Below, piece by piece: positions 55,001 to 62,000 of a DNA stretch of 62,000 nucleotides (position 1 is the first letter of the stretch; each line of letters starts with the position of its first letter). Below the pieces are notes generated by a model. The model saw only the letters and a list, made by a program, of their open reading frames with translations, was not told the origin of the DNA and did no database searches. Both the position numbers and the translations under genes were made by a program. The stretch is from contig NC_087066.1 in the NCBI RefSeq assembly GCF_963678635.1, forward strand, positions 39,019,223 through 39,081,222, in the 5' to 3' direction. Source of the DNA: Symsagittifera roscoffensis (lineage: Eukaryota; Xenacoelomorpha; Acoela; Convolutidae).

Positions 55001-56750
55001 GCAGGCTGCCTGGTTCAACTCCTTCCGCAGGCACGGCGCTCGTAGACGATCCTGCTGCTGGAGCAGGGTTCGCCGTGGCGGGTGGATCATTCCTCCTAGA
55101 CACGGTCTGGGAGTTATTTCTGTTTTGAACCACTGATCTGCCGAGTCGGCTTTCAAGCGGTTGTATTCTGGGAGGAGGAGCAGTCCCCAGCCTCTCTCTC
55201 ACATTTGAGCTAGGAGCGGTGGGTGCGGCTACAACCGTCTCCATTGCCAAGGGCCCTAGGCGGTTGATGAGGGACTCGGGCACGCTTGCCCTTATTCTGC
55301 TTCCTCCGGTCGTTGAACTGGTCCGAGCCAGAGAACTGGTCGCCCTCAACTCCTGCTCCATTTCTCTCAATTGCGTCTGAAGTATATCATTCATCCAGTG
55401 TCTTCCTCGTTGGGTGTTGAAATGTATCCCATCTTTGGTAAGCGCAACATGATCAATCATGCGCAGCGTGTTTTCGACATCCAGAAGTCGCAACTCGCCA
55501 GGGTTGTTTCTCACCAGATTACGGATCATTTCATTCCACCGTGTCACGTTGCCGTTCATGAAATCTGCCACTGTGGTGCCCATCAGCGGGTTTTGTGGTA
55601 TCGTGCACAGCACCACAAACCTGGGCCTGTACTTCTCCTTCAGTTCATTCAGGAGGCATACCAGCAGAGGCTCCCACTTGCACTCGGGGGTCACTGGGGC
55701 TCTCGAGACGTCATTAGTTCCTAGCATTATCACCAGCGTATCCAGGTGATCCTCGCTTTGGAATTCCATCATCTTGATGACCTGAGCCACTGAAGCCCCT
55801 CCAAAGGACAAGGTGGTTGTCTGACCATAGACGAAGATCTCATTCAGATCCCTCACCAAACTGTCTCCTATGATCAGGTGGCGACTCCCTGGGGGAATCA
55901 CCTGGTCGCTCGTAGCGGCGTTCCAGCTCATGTCATTCAGGCAAGCTCGAGGATGCTCTGCAGCTACTTGCGTGAACTGATGCCGTGTCATCAGGTTCTT
56001 CCTGATATCTACCACGCGGGACTTTTGATAGGTTCTGCCATGCGCAGTCCCCGAGGGCACTATTGTGTGGGGTGCTCGCTCCGAGCTATTCGATGACTGA
56101 TCACGACGCTGGGAAGGGACGATCCTACCCAATGTCCGTCCAGTGGTCCGGTTGATCTCCTCCATTGTCGCTCTGGCCACTTGGTTAAACGATTCTTGGA
56201 ACTGAGGGGCGAGGTAAGTGTCAGAAGGGTCTGGTATCGTGAACCTTTGACTAGAAGCAGACAGTCGTGTCTGCTGAGGAGCCTCGGGCTCTCGCGATGC
56301 ACGCAAATCCAGAACCTCGGTCCCTCTCGATACACACAGCTCCTGAGCTGTTGTGCCGGGGCGTGTGTCGTTGGATCCCTCCGAGGATCTCATGCTCGCC
56401 AGGACTTCCGGTGACTCTTGGCTCACCTTCGCCATATACAGCTCCTTCAGGTGCTTGATTTCATCCTCCTTATAAGCCACCTGAAGATCTTCGTATTTCT
56501 TCTTCCATTTGTCTCTTTCTCGAGCTATTGCCCTATACTCTTGGAGTTTGGCACGCAGCTCGCTCTGATCTTTCTCCTTCTTTTCCAGCGTCTCGATCGT
56601 CTCCGACGTCTGGATCTCCATCTCACTCACCTTCACTTTCTTCAAAGGAGGAGCAGCTGTAGGAGAGTCGACCGAATGTGACGGGCCTGGCCCATCACGT
56701 TGTCTCTTCGCTCCGATGAGTGGCTGCGCCGGTTGGACTGGTAAGGGCAT
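52005..56750 (-). CDS. Retroelement accessory ORF2, 1581 residues, SGNH/GDSL esterase
   Basis: N-terminal to C-terminal: a basic segment (KRQRDG), a predicted coiled coil at about residues 43-110, a Ser/Arg-rich linker, and an SGNH-hydrolase domain at about 285-460. All four SGNH blocks are visible: LIIGDSLV (Ser 297), FGGAS (Gly 317/318), MLGTNDV (Asn 346) and KDGIHF (Asp 440, His 443). The catalytic set is therefore intact. After a Pro/Ser/Arg-rich linker (about 465-740) a second SGNH-like fold appears at about 760-945 with VVAGSNDH at 816-822, but its nucleophile block (IVASSDYL) and final block lack the catalytic residues. The remaining ~630 residues are unrecognised. SGNH enzymes hydrolyse esters or acetyl groups; the substrate here is unknown. 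The start follows ORF1 by 28 nt. Confidence 0.85.
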   Translation of the reverse strand: MPLPVQPAQPLIGAKRQRDGPGPSHSVDSPTAAPPLKKVKVSEMEIQTSETIETLEKKEKDQSELRAKLQEYRAIARERDKWKKKYEDLQVAYKEDEIKHLKELYMAKVSQESPEVLASMRSSEGSNDTRPGTTAQELCVSRGTEVLDLRASREPEAPQQTRLSASSQRFTIPDPSDTYLAPQFQESFNQVARATMEEINRTTGRTLGRIVPSQRRDQSSNSSERAPHTIVPSGTAHGRTYQKSRVVDIRKNLMTRHQFTQVAAEHPRACLNDMSWNAATSDQVIPPGSRHLIIGDSLVRDLNEIFVYGQTTTLSFGGASVAQVIKMMEFQSEDHLDTLVIMLGTNDVSRAPVTPECKWEPLLVCLLNELKEKYRPRFVVLCTIPQNPLMGTTVADFMNGNVTRWNEMIRNLVRNNPGELRLLDVENTLRMIDHVALTKDGIHFNTQRGRHWMNDILQTQLREMEQELRATSSLARTSSTTGGSRIRASVPESLINRLGPLAMETVVAAPTAPSSNVRERLGTAPPPRIQPLESRLGRSVVQNRNNSQTVSRRNDPPATANPAPAAGSSTSAVPAEGVEPGSLLLWNRSDPSHWGQYKTDMSTKLNMNTLTCREDAMRMIGGESPTVSRLYRIPGVDWLLAEQEQFSSTTTLRHADLNGLPQDNTFGPLNTRSLTDVRQRARELTPPARRGKFQTENKPNNKHHKMYRQFAKPPGQTPGEYSRDYPRTTMVDGDEQRYGKLKAPIGDGLFAAYDPLEIKAAKYLIVASSDYLYTPHSLFWPDVIFLTAPKLDWGQAIGMMISVRRVVSMEPQVIVVAGSNDHLQSRGLLSRLTDGSIPSNEVIGEAIMTLLSAMAEVEAAARQRFTMNVVKVIFVLSPGYAALLEPHQFVYTMVTTIAEGRFNVIIPAPNRVVDPDNYYPSRSELPAVWADISNAIQGLRDCSTTRLVLDEVLGLELSNFARLLKLRPGVDDDHLLVQQVADDLWFRQMDHAENEQGRIVRKNMTSAEEDLMAMALRTKPHNNIWLYLSPRLCTLGEDAFEHAPAVIKEIHVYLKNLFDARELTGGMMLKLMQDVNTMSLDKFQADVLATRAQYERLDAILGGMGVGWTPSFLSTCYPRASRNLIASFVRDIRKLSIGLVLALYVTFGHENFVKGPANLFTQALVDLRLDGLLTLIAMTYGRLGDLLVLLRYPEQLQGPSREFNAQLETASLKKMKDWRTLLLQYLLQQNRSVTGEDKVATDASECKQYCGMPLLTDLAVMMRIDPLALIHGLREFVTVVYGPVMSFVFPDVQVKAYRNSVLYVNLVSVVDCSVLNWVEQRELRGLASGDRLFGRIAEPGWMLMDFNNHFKCRMGHEELSHIQFNPKLWNLRPVVKDTGAAMGVPLLPEAYAHAKENQQAWLSGSRPLPDQCPRYPPIRRMLLGVTSPIIAPRIGAARDAEKRMLKWSEGMEPRFIGWNVAAAHTFDFSFPDAWSRKKIKALPSRRPEVSAEMWNEVYSPTDDLSRLKWSGEVMVVMMEVAKESRGGSYITIEDLAPHGEESVEFLVNDELFYHAGDMTVPARPDSGIDSRQRTFRTQAET

Positions 56751-56778
56751 CTCACCTAGCGGTGGTCCCTCTGCTCAC

Positions 56779-57057
56779 CTAGTGGTGGCCAGACATTTCT
56801 TCACGCCTCCATCTCATCAGTCGGTTTCGGCCTCTCTCGGCGGTCCCGGACTCACCGAAGGCCAACATCAACACGACTTCCGTAGGGCAATTCCCTCGAC
56901 CCTCTCGTCCTAGTGCATTAAGGAGCGCGACCACAAACATCGCCAACCCCGGGTCTTCTCGTGTGAAATCACAATCGATCAGCCGCTGATAGATCTCGTC
57001 TAGAGTCGCTCCTAGACTCGCTGAGAGGAACTCCATGAGTTCGTTCGTGTCACCCAT
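56779..57057 (-). CDS. Retroelement accessory ORF1, 92 residues
   Basis: A short, probably all-helical protein (MGDTNELMEFLSASLG... ending RRREEMSGHH-like) with no family that I recognise. It lies 28 nt before ORF2 in the same transcriptional direction. Position and spacing suggest it is the first cistron of a downstream mRNA. It may be real because its codon use matches ORF2 and it starts right after the noncoding gap, but it is small and could be an upstream ORF. Confidence 0.55.
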   Translation of the reverse strand: MGDTNELMEFLSASLGATLDEIYQRLIDCDFTREDPGLAMFVVALLNALGREGRGNCPTEVVLMLAFGESGTAERGRNRLMRWRREEMSGHH

Positions 57058-57521
57058 TTCTTATCGTGTTGATTCTTGCTGTCGTGTAGTGTCTTCTTGT
57101 GTCGTTTCGATTCAATGGATTCAATAAACAATCTTCGATCAATCAATATCTAAAAAAACAAGTCGCGACTTAGATCCATCATTTTTGGATACAACATCAT
57201 TCAATTCTTTAAAACTCTCCATTGAAATTCTTTTTTCAATTCCGATTTAAAATTTAGCACCAAGGTGGATCTTCCACCTTTACCTTTGTCAGAGTAGCAC
57301 GAATGTGCGCTGTCACCTTGATGACCTGGAGTATTCCAGGTCTTTATGACACAAAACATAAAACATATCACAAGAATAACGTAACACATAAACACATAAA
57401 CTATACTATCACATAAAAACATAATCCCTAATACTGCACCTAAAACCTAACCTAACCTAGAACTTGACTCTAATTCCTATCGAATATTTTAATAAAAACC
57501 ACTTATCGCCGAGCGCAATTC
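57058..57521. other. Noncoding gap between pol and accessory ORFs, with two hairpins
   Basis: It holds no supported gene. Two perfect hairpins lie close together: AAGGTGGA-TCT-TCCACCTT (57262-57280) and ACCTGGA-GTAT-TCCAGGT (57324-57341). The gap is more AT-rich than the ORFs on either side. It may hold signals for expressing the downstream ORFs, such as a splice acceptor, promoter or internal entry site. Confidence 0.5.
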
Positions 57522-57534
57522 TTAGCATATGCTC

Positions 57535-57971
57535 AGATAGTATTTTTTATGTAAGTAAATTTCTATGTCAGTCTCTGAAAAAATCACATGTACAAGTGCG
57601 TACAACTCTCTCGGATGTAGCTTTCCCCTATTAGGATCGTATACTGGCAACGAGAGAGAGGTCACTCCTCTCTCAACCAAAAAATCCCTAAGTCGAGTCA
57701 AGGCCAATACCAAGCTCTTTGGATCTACGTGTTGCCTATCAGTGGCCTTGGTAACCAGGAATCACAAATATTTCCCTGGTATCTGTGATGCAACAGGGGG
57801 AAGCGCTATCATCCCTCCCACACTAGGCCTCTGTTTCCACAAAAACTCGATATTTTTATACTCTCTCTTGAAGTCAGCCGCTAGTTCTGTTTTGAAGCTT
57901 ACGTCCGCGGTTATCGCTATGGCGCACGTGTGGTCCGTGAGTATGAAATCGCTGTCCGTTATGACGATATT
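57535..57971 (-). other. Macro-like (OARD1-type) domain at the pol C-terminus
   Basis: The segment contains strand-helix blocks in the order of OARD1-type macro domains. They are a first strand ending CAIAITADVSFKTELAADFK (where the family has an alanine/aspartate-rich ADP-ribose loop), IPGKYL-stop-FLVTKATDRQ (the central strand, where the family has a YYLITKK-like block), LTRLRDFLVERGVTSLSLP and ETDIEIYLH. The Gly-Cys-Gly loop that holds catalytic residues in OARD1 is replaced by YDPNRGKLHPREL, so ADP-ribose binding may survive without hydrolase activity. One nonsense codon (57762-57764) interrupts it. The assignment rests on motif order by eye and needs a profile search. Confidence 0.6.
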
Positions 57972-60559
57972 GTTCGAATAATGGTTCGGTAGATCAAAAT
58001 ACGATTCAAAGATCCGTCCAAAAGGTGGTTTTTTAGCATTCTCGCCCTCTGTCTCTAGTTCTCCGGTTTCTCTTGCCGATTTCAATTTTTTTATTATCAG
58101 ATTTTCGGTGTGGGTGAGTCCTACCCCCACTCCCCGGACAAAAATATCCATCGACGTCCCCGTCGATCGCCCAGAGTCTAGGAGATCGAGGTTGGATTGT
58201 GGAACACGTAGAGGACCATCTGGGGCGACCCAGTTGGACTCGGTATTGTCATGACTGATGTATTTGACGCCGTCTCTATCGACGTCCTGAATCGTCAGGA
58301 TCGTCTCTTTTGGATCTGTCGGCAGATCATGGAGCCATTCGAGCACGCGCAAGTTTGTTAGTTCTTGCTCATGAGTCTGTTCCGCTTCTGGTTCGAACTC
58401 CACTTCCGGTTCTGATCGATCGTCGATCCAATCTTGATCCATATCGTTCACAAGGTCGATTTCTTCTAGCATCGCCACTTCGTCCAGTCCCACCAGCGAG
58501 TCTATGACATCACTTACTACTATCCTGTCTACAACGAAGTCCTCGCCGTACGGATTGTATTTCTTCTGGTTTTTTTCTCTCTTGCTTTGGCGTGTTTCCA
58601 TAGTGAGAGGAAAGTCAGGCTGTATTCCTTTGTCAATTTCGGTTTGTTCCGGGCAAGTCCAGTCTTATTCGGCATAAGGTAGAGTTTCATCGTCCACCTC
58701 TACTCGCTCGGTCAACTCGAGATCCAGTGGTAGATCGCAATCGTCCACCACCTCATTCCCGTCGTTCTTGTCGCGAGTACCCCTTTCATTCACCTCACAA
58801 GCAGGATCCACTATCAAATAGTCTCCCTCCTGCATGTCCGCTGGGATGCACCAATCCTCTGACGAGGCATTGTGTGGTTTGATATTCTCGTAATGAGCTG
58901 CTCTTCCAGTGCTCAATCGATGAAAACGACCTCCTTGGTGCACCTCTGTTATCTGAAATGGACCACGCCATTTCTTTAATAATTTCTTGGTTCCTTTTGG
59001 TGGAACCACTTCCTGGAACACCCAGACGTAGTCGCCAACTGAGTAGGCCTTCGCATCAGCTGTCCTTTTATCAAACCTCCTTTTTTGTCTAATTTGTGCC
59101 TGTTGCGTATTCCTCCTGCATAAGTCATTGAGGTCCTGCTGTCTTCTAATAACATCCCGCACGTACGTTTGCGGTGCTGTCCTCTTCCCCTCATATTCAG
59201 GGTAGAAAAACGTCAACGGGAGCGCTTTTTCATGACCCGTTAACATCATGTGCGGACTTCTTCCCGTGGTGGAATGCTCCGTGCTGTTGTAAGCACCCAT
59301 CACTTGCGGCAAGTGCTTGTCCCAGTCATCCATGTAACGCGATCAGTAGACTCTCAGCATGGATACCAGTGTGCGGTTTTGCCTCTCGACTAGGCCATTC
59401 GTTTGCGGGTGATAAGTGGTCGAGTGTGCCTGTGCTACCTGCGACCTTTTCATCAACTCCTTCGTGAGATCACCCACGAATGCTTTGCCATTGTCCGATT
59501 GGAACGTGATGGGGCAGCCATGCCTCGCTATCCACACATTTATCAAATGATCACATGTTTCTTCCGCCGATGCTGTCATGCAGGGTGCTGCTTCCGCATA
59601 CTTCGTAAAATGGTCGATCATTACCAGCACCTGATTATAGCCCGTTGCTGTCATGCAGATTTTCTGATGATCAATTTGCACCACTTCGTTGAAACCTGAC
59701 GACTCTATTGACTGTAGGGGGAACCTTAGTTTCCTGGGATACTTCGCCTGCTGACATGACAGGCATGCGGCGATCCACTTCTCACAAGCCTTTTTCAATC
59801 CTGGCCATTCGAATTGTTTCTGTATCCTGTTATACACTTTGTCCACGCCTTGATGACCCATCTGATCATGTGAGCGAAAGAGCAATTCGGTCTGGTACAA
59901 CTGTGGTAACACTATTGAATTGTATTTATAGAGGACCTTGTCCTCCTTTTTTCGCTTGCAGGAAACGATTCCGTCCTTATTCAGGTACAACAAGTCGTTT
60001 CGCTTCAGGTAGAATTGCTTCAAGATCTTGTAGCTGTCTTCTTCCAAGTCTCCCTTGTCGGGTGCTCCATTCTCGATCCATCTCTTCAGACTACTCGTCA
60101 TTCTATCATTTCGTTGAGCCCTTAGGAGATCCGACAGACTGTATCTGGCTTTCAAATACGTCTTTACCACGTTAATTTGCCCACTCATTATCTCCGGAGC
60201 ATGAGCATCGTCCATCAACTTGACACACCATATCTTTTTCAAAGGCGTCGCTTCCTGCACAGATGGTTCCAGATTGGTACGGACGACCGTACCATGTGGC
60301 TGCAATCTGGTTGGGCGTTTCGAAACTGCTATTAGCTCGAGCTCGTCTGCGGCATTATCCACCACAGTGCCCTCTTCACCTGAGGTGTATCTGTCCCCGT
60401 CTGGATCCTGATGTGTTTCTCGGTCCAGCCCACGCTGCTTCCAGTCTACCAATAAGGAGTGGATTGCGATCTCTGACATATCGGAATTGGAAGTTGTTTC
60501 AGACGTGTTGTCCCAGGACTGGGGCCTCGAGTCAACACTTGAGTCGACTGATTTCCCAA

Positions 60560-60800
60560 CATCATATTCCAAGTTGTCTGAGATGTTTCTCGACTCCCCG
60601 GACAAAACTCTGTCCATCGGTCGCTTCAAACCCGACTCCCCGGACAAAATTCTGCCCCTAGGTGGTCTCGTCAACCTCTCCCCGGACAAGTCGTCCTGCA
60701 CGGGCTCAAAGGTGTCTGACTCCTCAGACGAGTCGTCCTTGACTGGCTCAAAGGTATCAGACTCCCCGGACATTGTCTCGTCCACGGACGAACAATCTGG
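60560..60800 (-). repeat. In-frame coding minisatellite in the pol spacer
   Basis: The plus strand repeats CTCCCCGGACAA-like words about six times. On the coding strand they give repeated (L)SGES motifs, including two SDTFEPV repeats. The repeat lies in the RNase H-integrase spacer and has stayed in frame. Confidence 0.7.
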
Positions 60801-62000
60801 GCTCGGCTCGTATTCTTCTTTTGCATCCGTGAAATGCACTCTCCTCGTGAAGCTAGATTTCGACCTGATCCTGACTTCCTCAGTAGTTTGGTTCTGATTC
60901 AGTGTTCCATATTCAGTGAACGAAGTTCTCAACAAGACCTCCTTCGGCATCGAGCTCACCAGCTGGTTGACAATCGACCTGCAATCCCGTTCAACGCCTC
61001 GGCTGCTAATGGACACTGGCCTCTTCTCTGTTCTCTCGGTGACAGTCAACCGCTGCATGGTCTCCATCCATTCACGATCATGCCTATCCACTTCCCTGTC
61101 CAACAAGTCACGGAGCTTTCCCATGACGTCCAGCGCCACGTTCACCGTCCTGTTCAACAGAGCCATGCTGTTTATGCCCAGCCTGGTAAGTTCTTGCTGT
61201 ACCAAGTTGGATCGGACTAGCAGATCCAACGGAACGGGCTCGCCTCTGGCTAAAAGCTTTATCTCCGCGGCCGTCTCCACTGGAAGGTCGGGGTGTCCAG
61301 GTATAGGATGCCCTGACTTGTCTAACCACCTAGTAAGTGGCAGTTGGTCGTAGGTTTCTTTGTCCAGAAAGGAAAACCCGTCTTTGATCTCTGATTGGTT
61401 AGCCTGTCTCTCCTCGAGGCGCTCATAAAATTCTGTCTTTTTACTGAGGCTATCTGCGTTCTGGTGCTTGTCACGAGTACGGTGCTCTATGATCATGTGG
61501 TATCAATCCAGGCGCACGATCCAACGACCAATATAGCTTTGGTCCATCGAATAGGTTTTCAGCCAGGCAAGGGCACGGTTATCCACACGTAACTTGAAGG
61601 GAGCACTCCCCAAGTAGGCCCTGTATTTTTCCACGAAAGTGATCACCGCAAACATCTCCGCTTTTGGTGCACCGTACTTCATTTCAGTATCACTCAGGAC
61701 TTTACTCCCGTAGGCTATCGGACGAAGAACCGTTCTCCCGTTCCACTGCTGCTCCTGGTGAAGTATGCCCGATATCGCAACCACTGATGCATCCGTGTCC
61801 AGCACGAACATCCCCTTCTCTGTTGGCATGCCGAGGACCGGTGCCTCGCAAAGTTCACGTTTGATGTTTTCAAATGAAACTTGCGCCTCATCAGTCCAGG
61901 TGAACTTTTTGCCCTTGTTTCTCATCAACCTCTGCATGGGGCATATTTTGTCAGCATACCCCTTGATGAACTCTCGATAATAATTTGCGAATCCCAGAAA

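Larger units (their letters stand above)
46554..62000 (-). mobile_element. Giant Ty3/gypsy-type LTR retroelement, 3' part
   Basis: The segment differs from the host DNA in being less AT-rich and almost fully coding on the minus strand. In element order it contains: the end of RT, RNase H, a long spacer, integrase, a macro-like domain, a noncoding gap, three accessory ORFs, a polypurine tract and a putative LTR. The 5' LTR, gag, protease and most of RT lie beyond the right edge. The visible part is already over 15 kb, larger than most complete gypsy elements. No envelope-like protein (signal peptide plus transmembrane anchor) is seen. The left boundary at 46554 is approximate, because the other LTR is not available for comparison. 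Confidence 0.85.
57522..62000 (-). pseudogene. pol: Ty3/gypsy-type pol: RT end, RNase H, integrase, macro-like domain
   Basis: One reading frame runs from the right edge to the TAA at 57522-57524, interrupted by four in-frame stops: TGA 61503-61505, TGA 59343-59345, TAA 58665-58667 and TGA 57762-57764. From the N-terminus: the RT thumb (FLGFANYYREFIKGYADKI), RNase H (DTDAS, AEMFAV, VDNRALAWL: the D-E-D set), then a spacer of about 400 residues with repeated SGES/SDTFEPV motifs. The integrase follows with an HHCC zinc finger (HDQMGH..CLSCQQ) and D-D-35-E (VQIDHQ, FQSDNGK, GLVERQ), then the GPY/F module (KKWRGPFQITEV) and a macro-like C-terminus. There are no frameshifts in the visible part. 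As it stands it cannot make an intact polyprotein without readthrough, so it is probably a decayed copy. Confidence 0.9.

Noticed and set aside
52005-56750. ORF2 or ORF3 as a retroviral envelope
   Set aside because: Neither has a signal peptide or a transmembrane anchor. ORF2 is a coiled coil plus SGNH protein.
48915-56913. Many plus-strand ORFs of 60-120 codons across 48-62 kb
   Set aside because: They are antisense shadows of the long minus-strand retroelement ORFs and have no domain of their own.
57432-57460. CCTAACCTAACCTAG resembling arthropod telomeric repeat
   Set aside because: Fewer than three units, inside the retroelement. Too short to be telomeric.
57522-62000. TGA as a sense codon (changed genetic code)
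   Set aside because: Three of four pol stops are TGA, but host genes (RBFOX, lipocalin B) and ORF2/ORF3 end in TGA at conserved protein ends, so TGA is a stop here.

Overview
The window looks like nuclear DNA of an invertebrate animal. It is AT-rich, genes have long introns with canonical GT-AG (and some GC-AG) splice sites, and the recognisable proteins are animal families: RBFOX, apolipoprotein-D-like lipocalins, MOB1 and eukaryotic ribosomal protein eS10. I cannot fix the phylum. Stops in host genes include TGA and TAA, so the standard code applies.

Region 1 (about 4.2-36.4 kb, plus strand) is one long RBFOX (Fox-1-type) RNA-binding splicing regulator gene. I could assemble nine core coding exons whose phases all match, from a start-codon exon at 4271 to a terminal exon ending at 35788 (479 residues). 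A 51-nt in-frame candidate cassette exon (33059-33109) and an alternative coding start exon (14673-14756) add likely isoforms. Two head-to-tail lipocalin genes lie on the opposite strand inside the first large intron (6249-7119 and 9349-10506). They share one phase-1 intron, and in both copies it appears to start with GC instead of GT.

Region 2 (35.8-46.6 kb) is mostly repeats: short inverted-repeat elements, tRNA-derived SINE-like units, a large palindrome, a diverged ~160-bp tandem array and a palindromic minisatellite. It also holds MOB1 and RPS10 in tandem on the minus strand. Each is a single coding exon with a 3' splice site 5-10 nt before the ATG.

Region 3 (about 46.6-62 kb, minus strand) is the 3' part of a very large Ty3/gypsy-type LTR retroelement that runs off the right edge. 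In element order it holds the end of reverse transcriptase, RNase H, a ~400-residue spacer, integrase with a GPY/F module, a pol C-terminal extension resembling a macro (ADP-ribose) domain, a hairpin-bearing noncoding gap, three accessory ORFs (92, 1581 and 1256 residues), a polypurine tract and a putative ~1.6-kb 3' LTR. The 1581-residue ORF carries an SGNH/GDSL esterase domain with all its catalytic motifs and a second, degenerate SGNH-like region. The pol frame is broken by four in-frame nonsense codons, yet the three accessory ORFs (about 2,930 codons) have none. This element is the most unusual thing in the window.

The RBFOX introns and flanks carry several short non-autonomous DNA-transposon-like families: a hAT-like family (one complete 390-bp copy with 8-bp target duplications) and a family with TTCCGAC-containing inverted ends.
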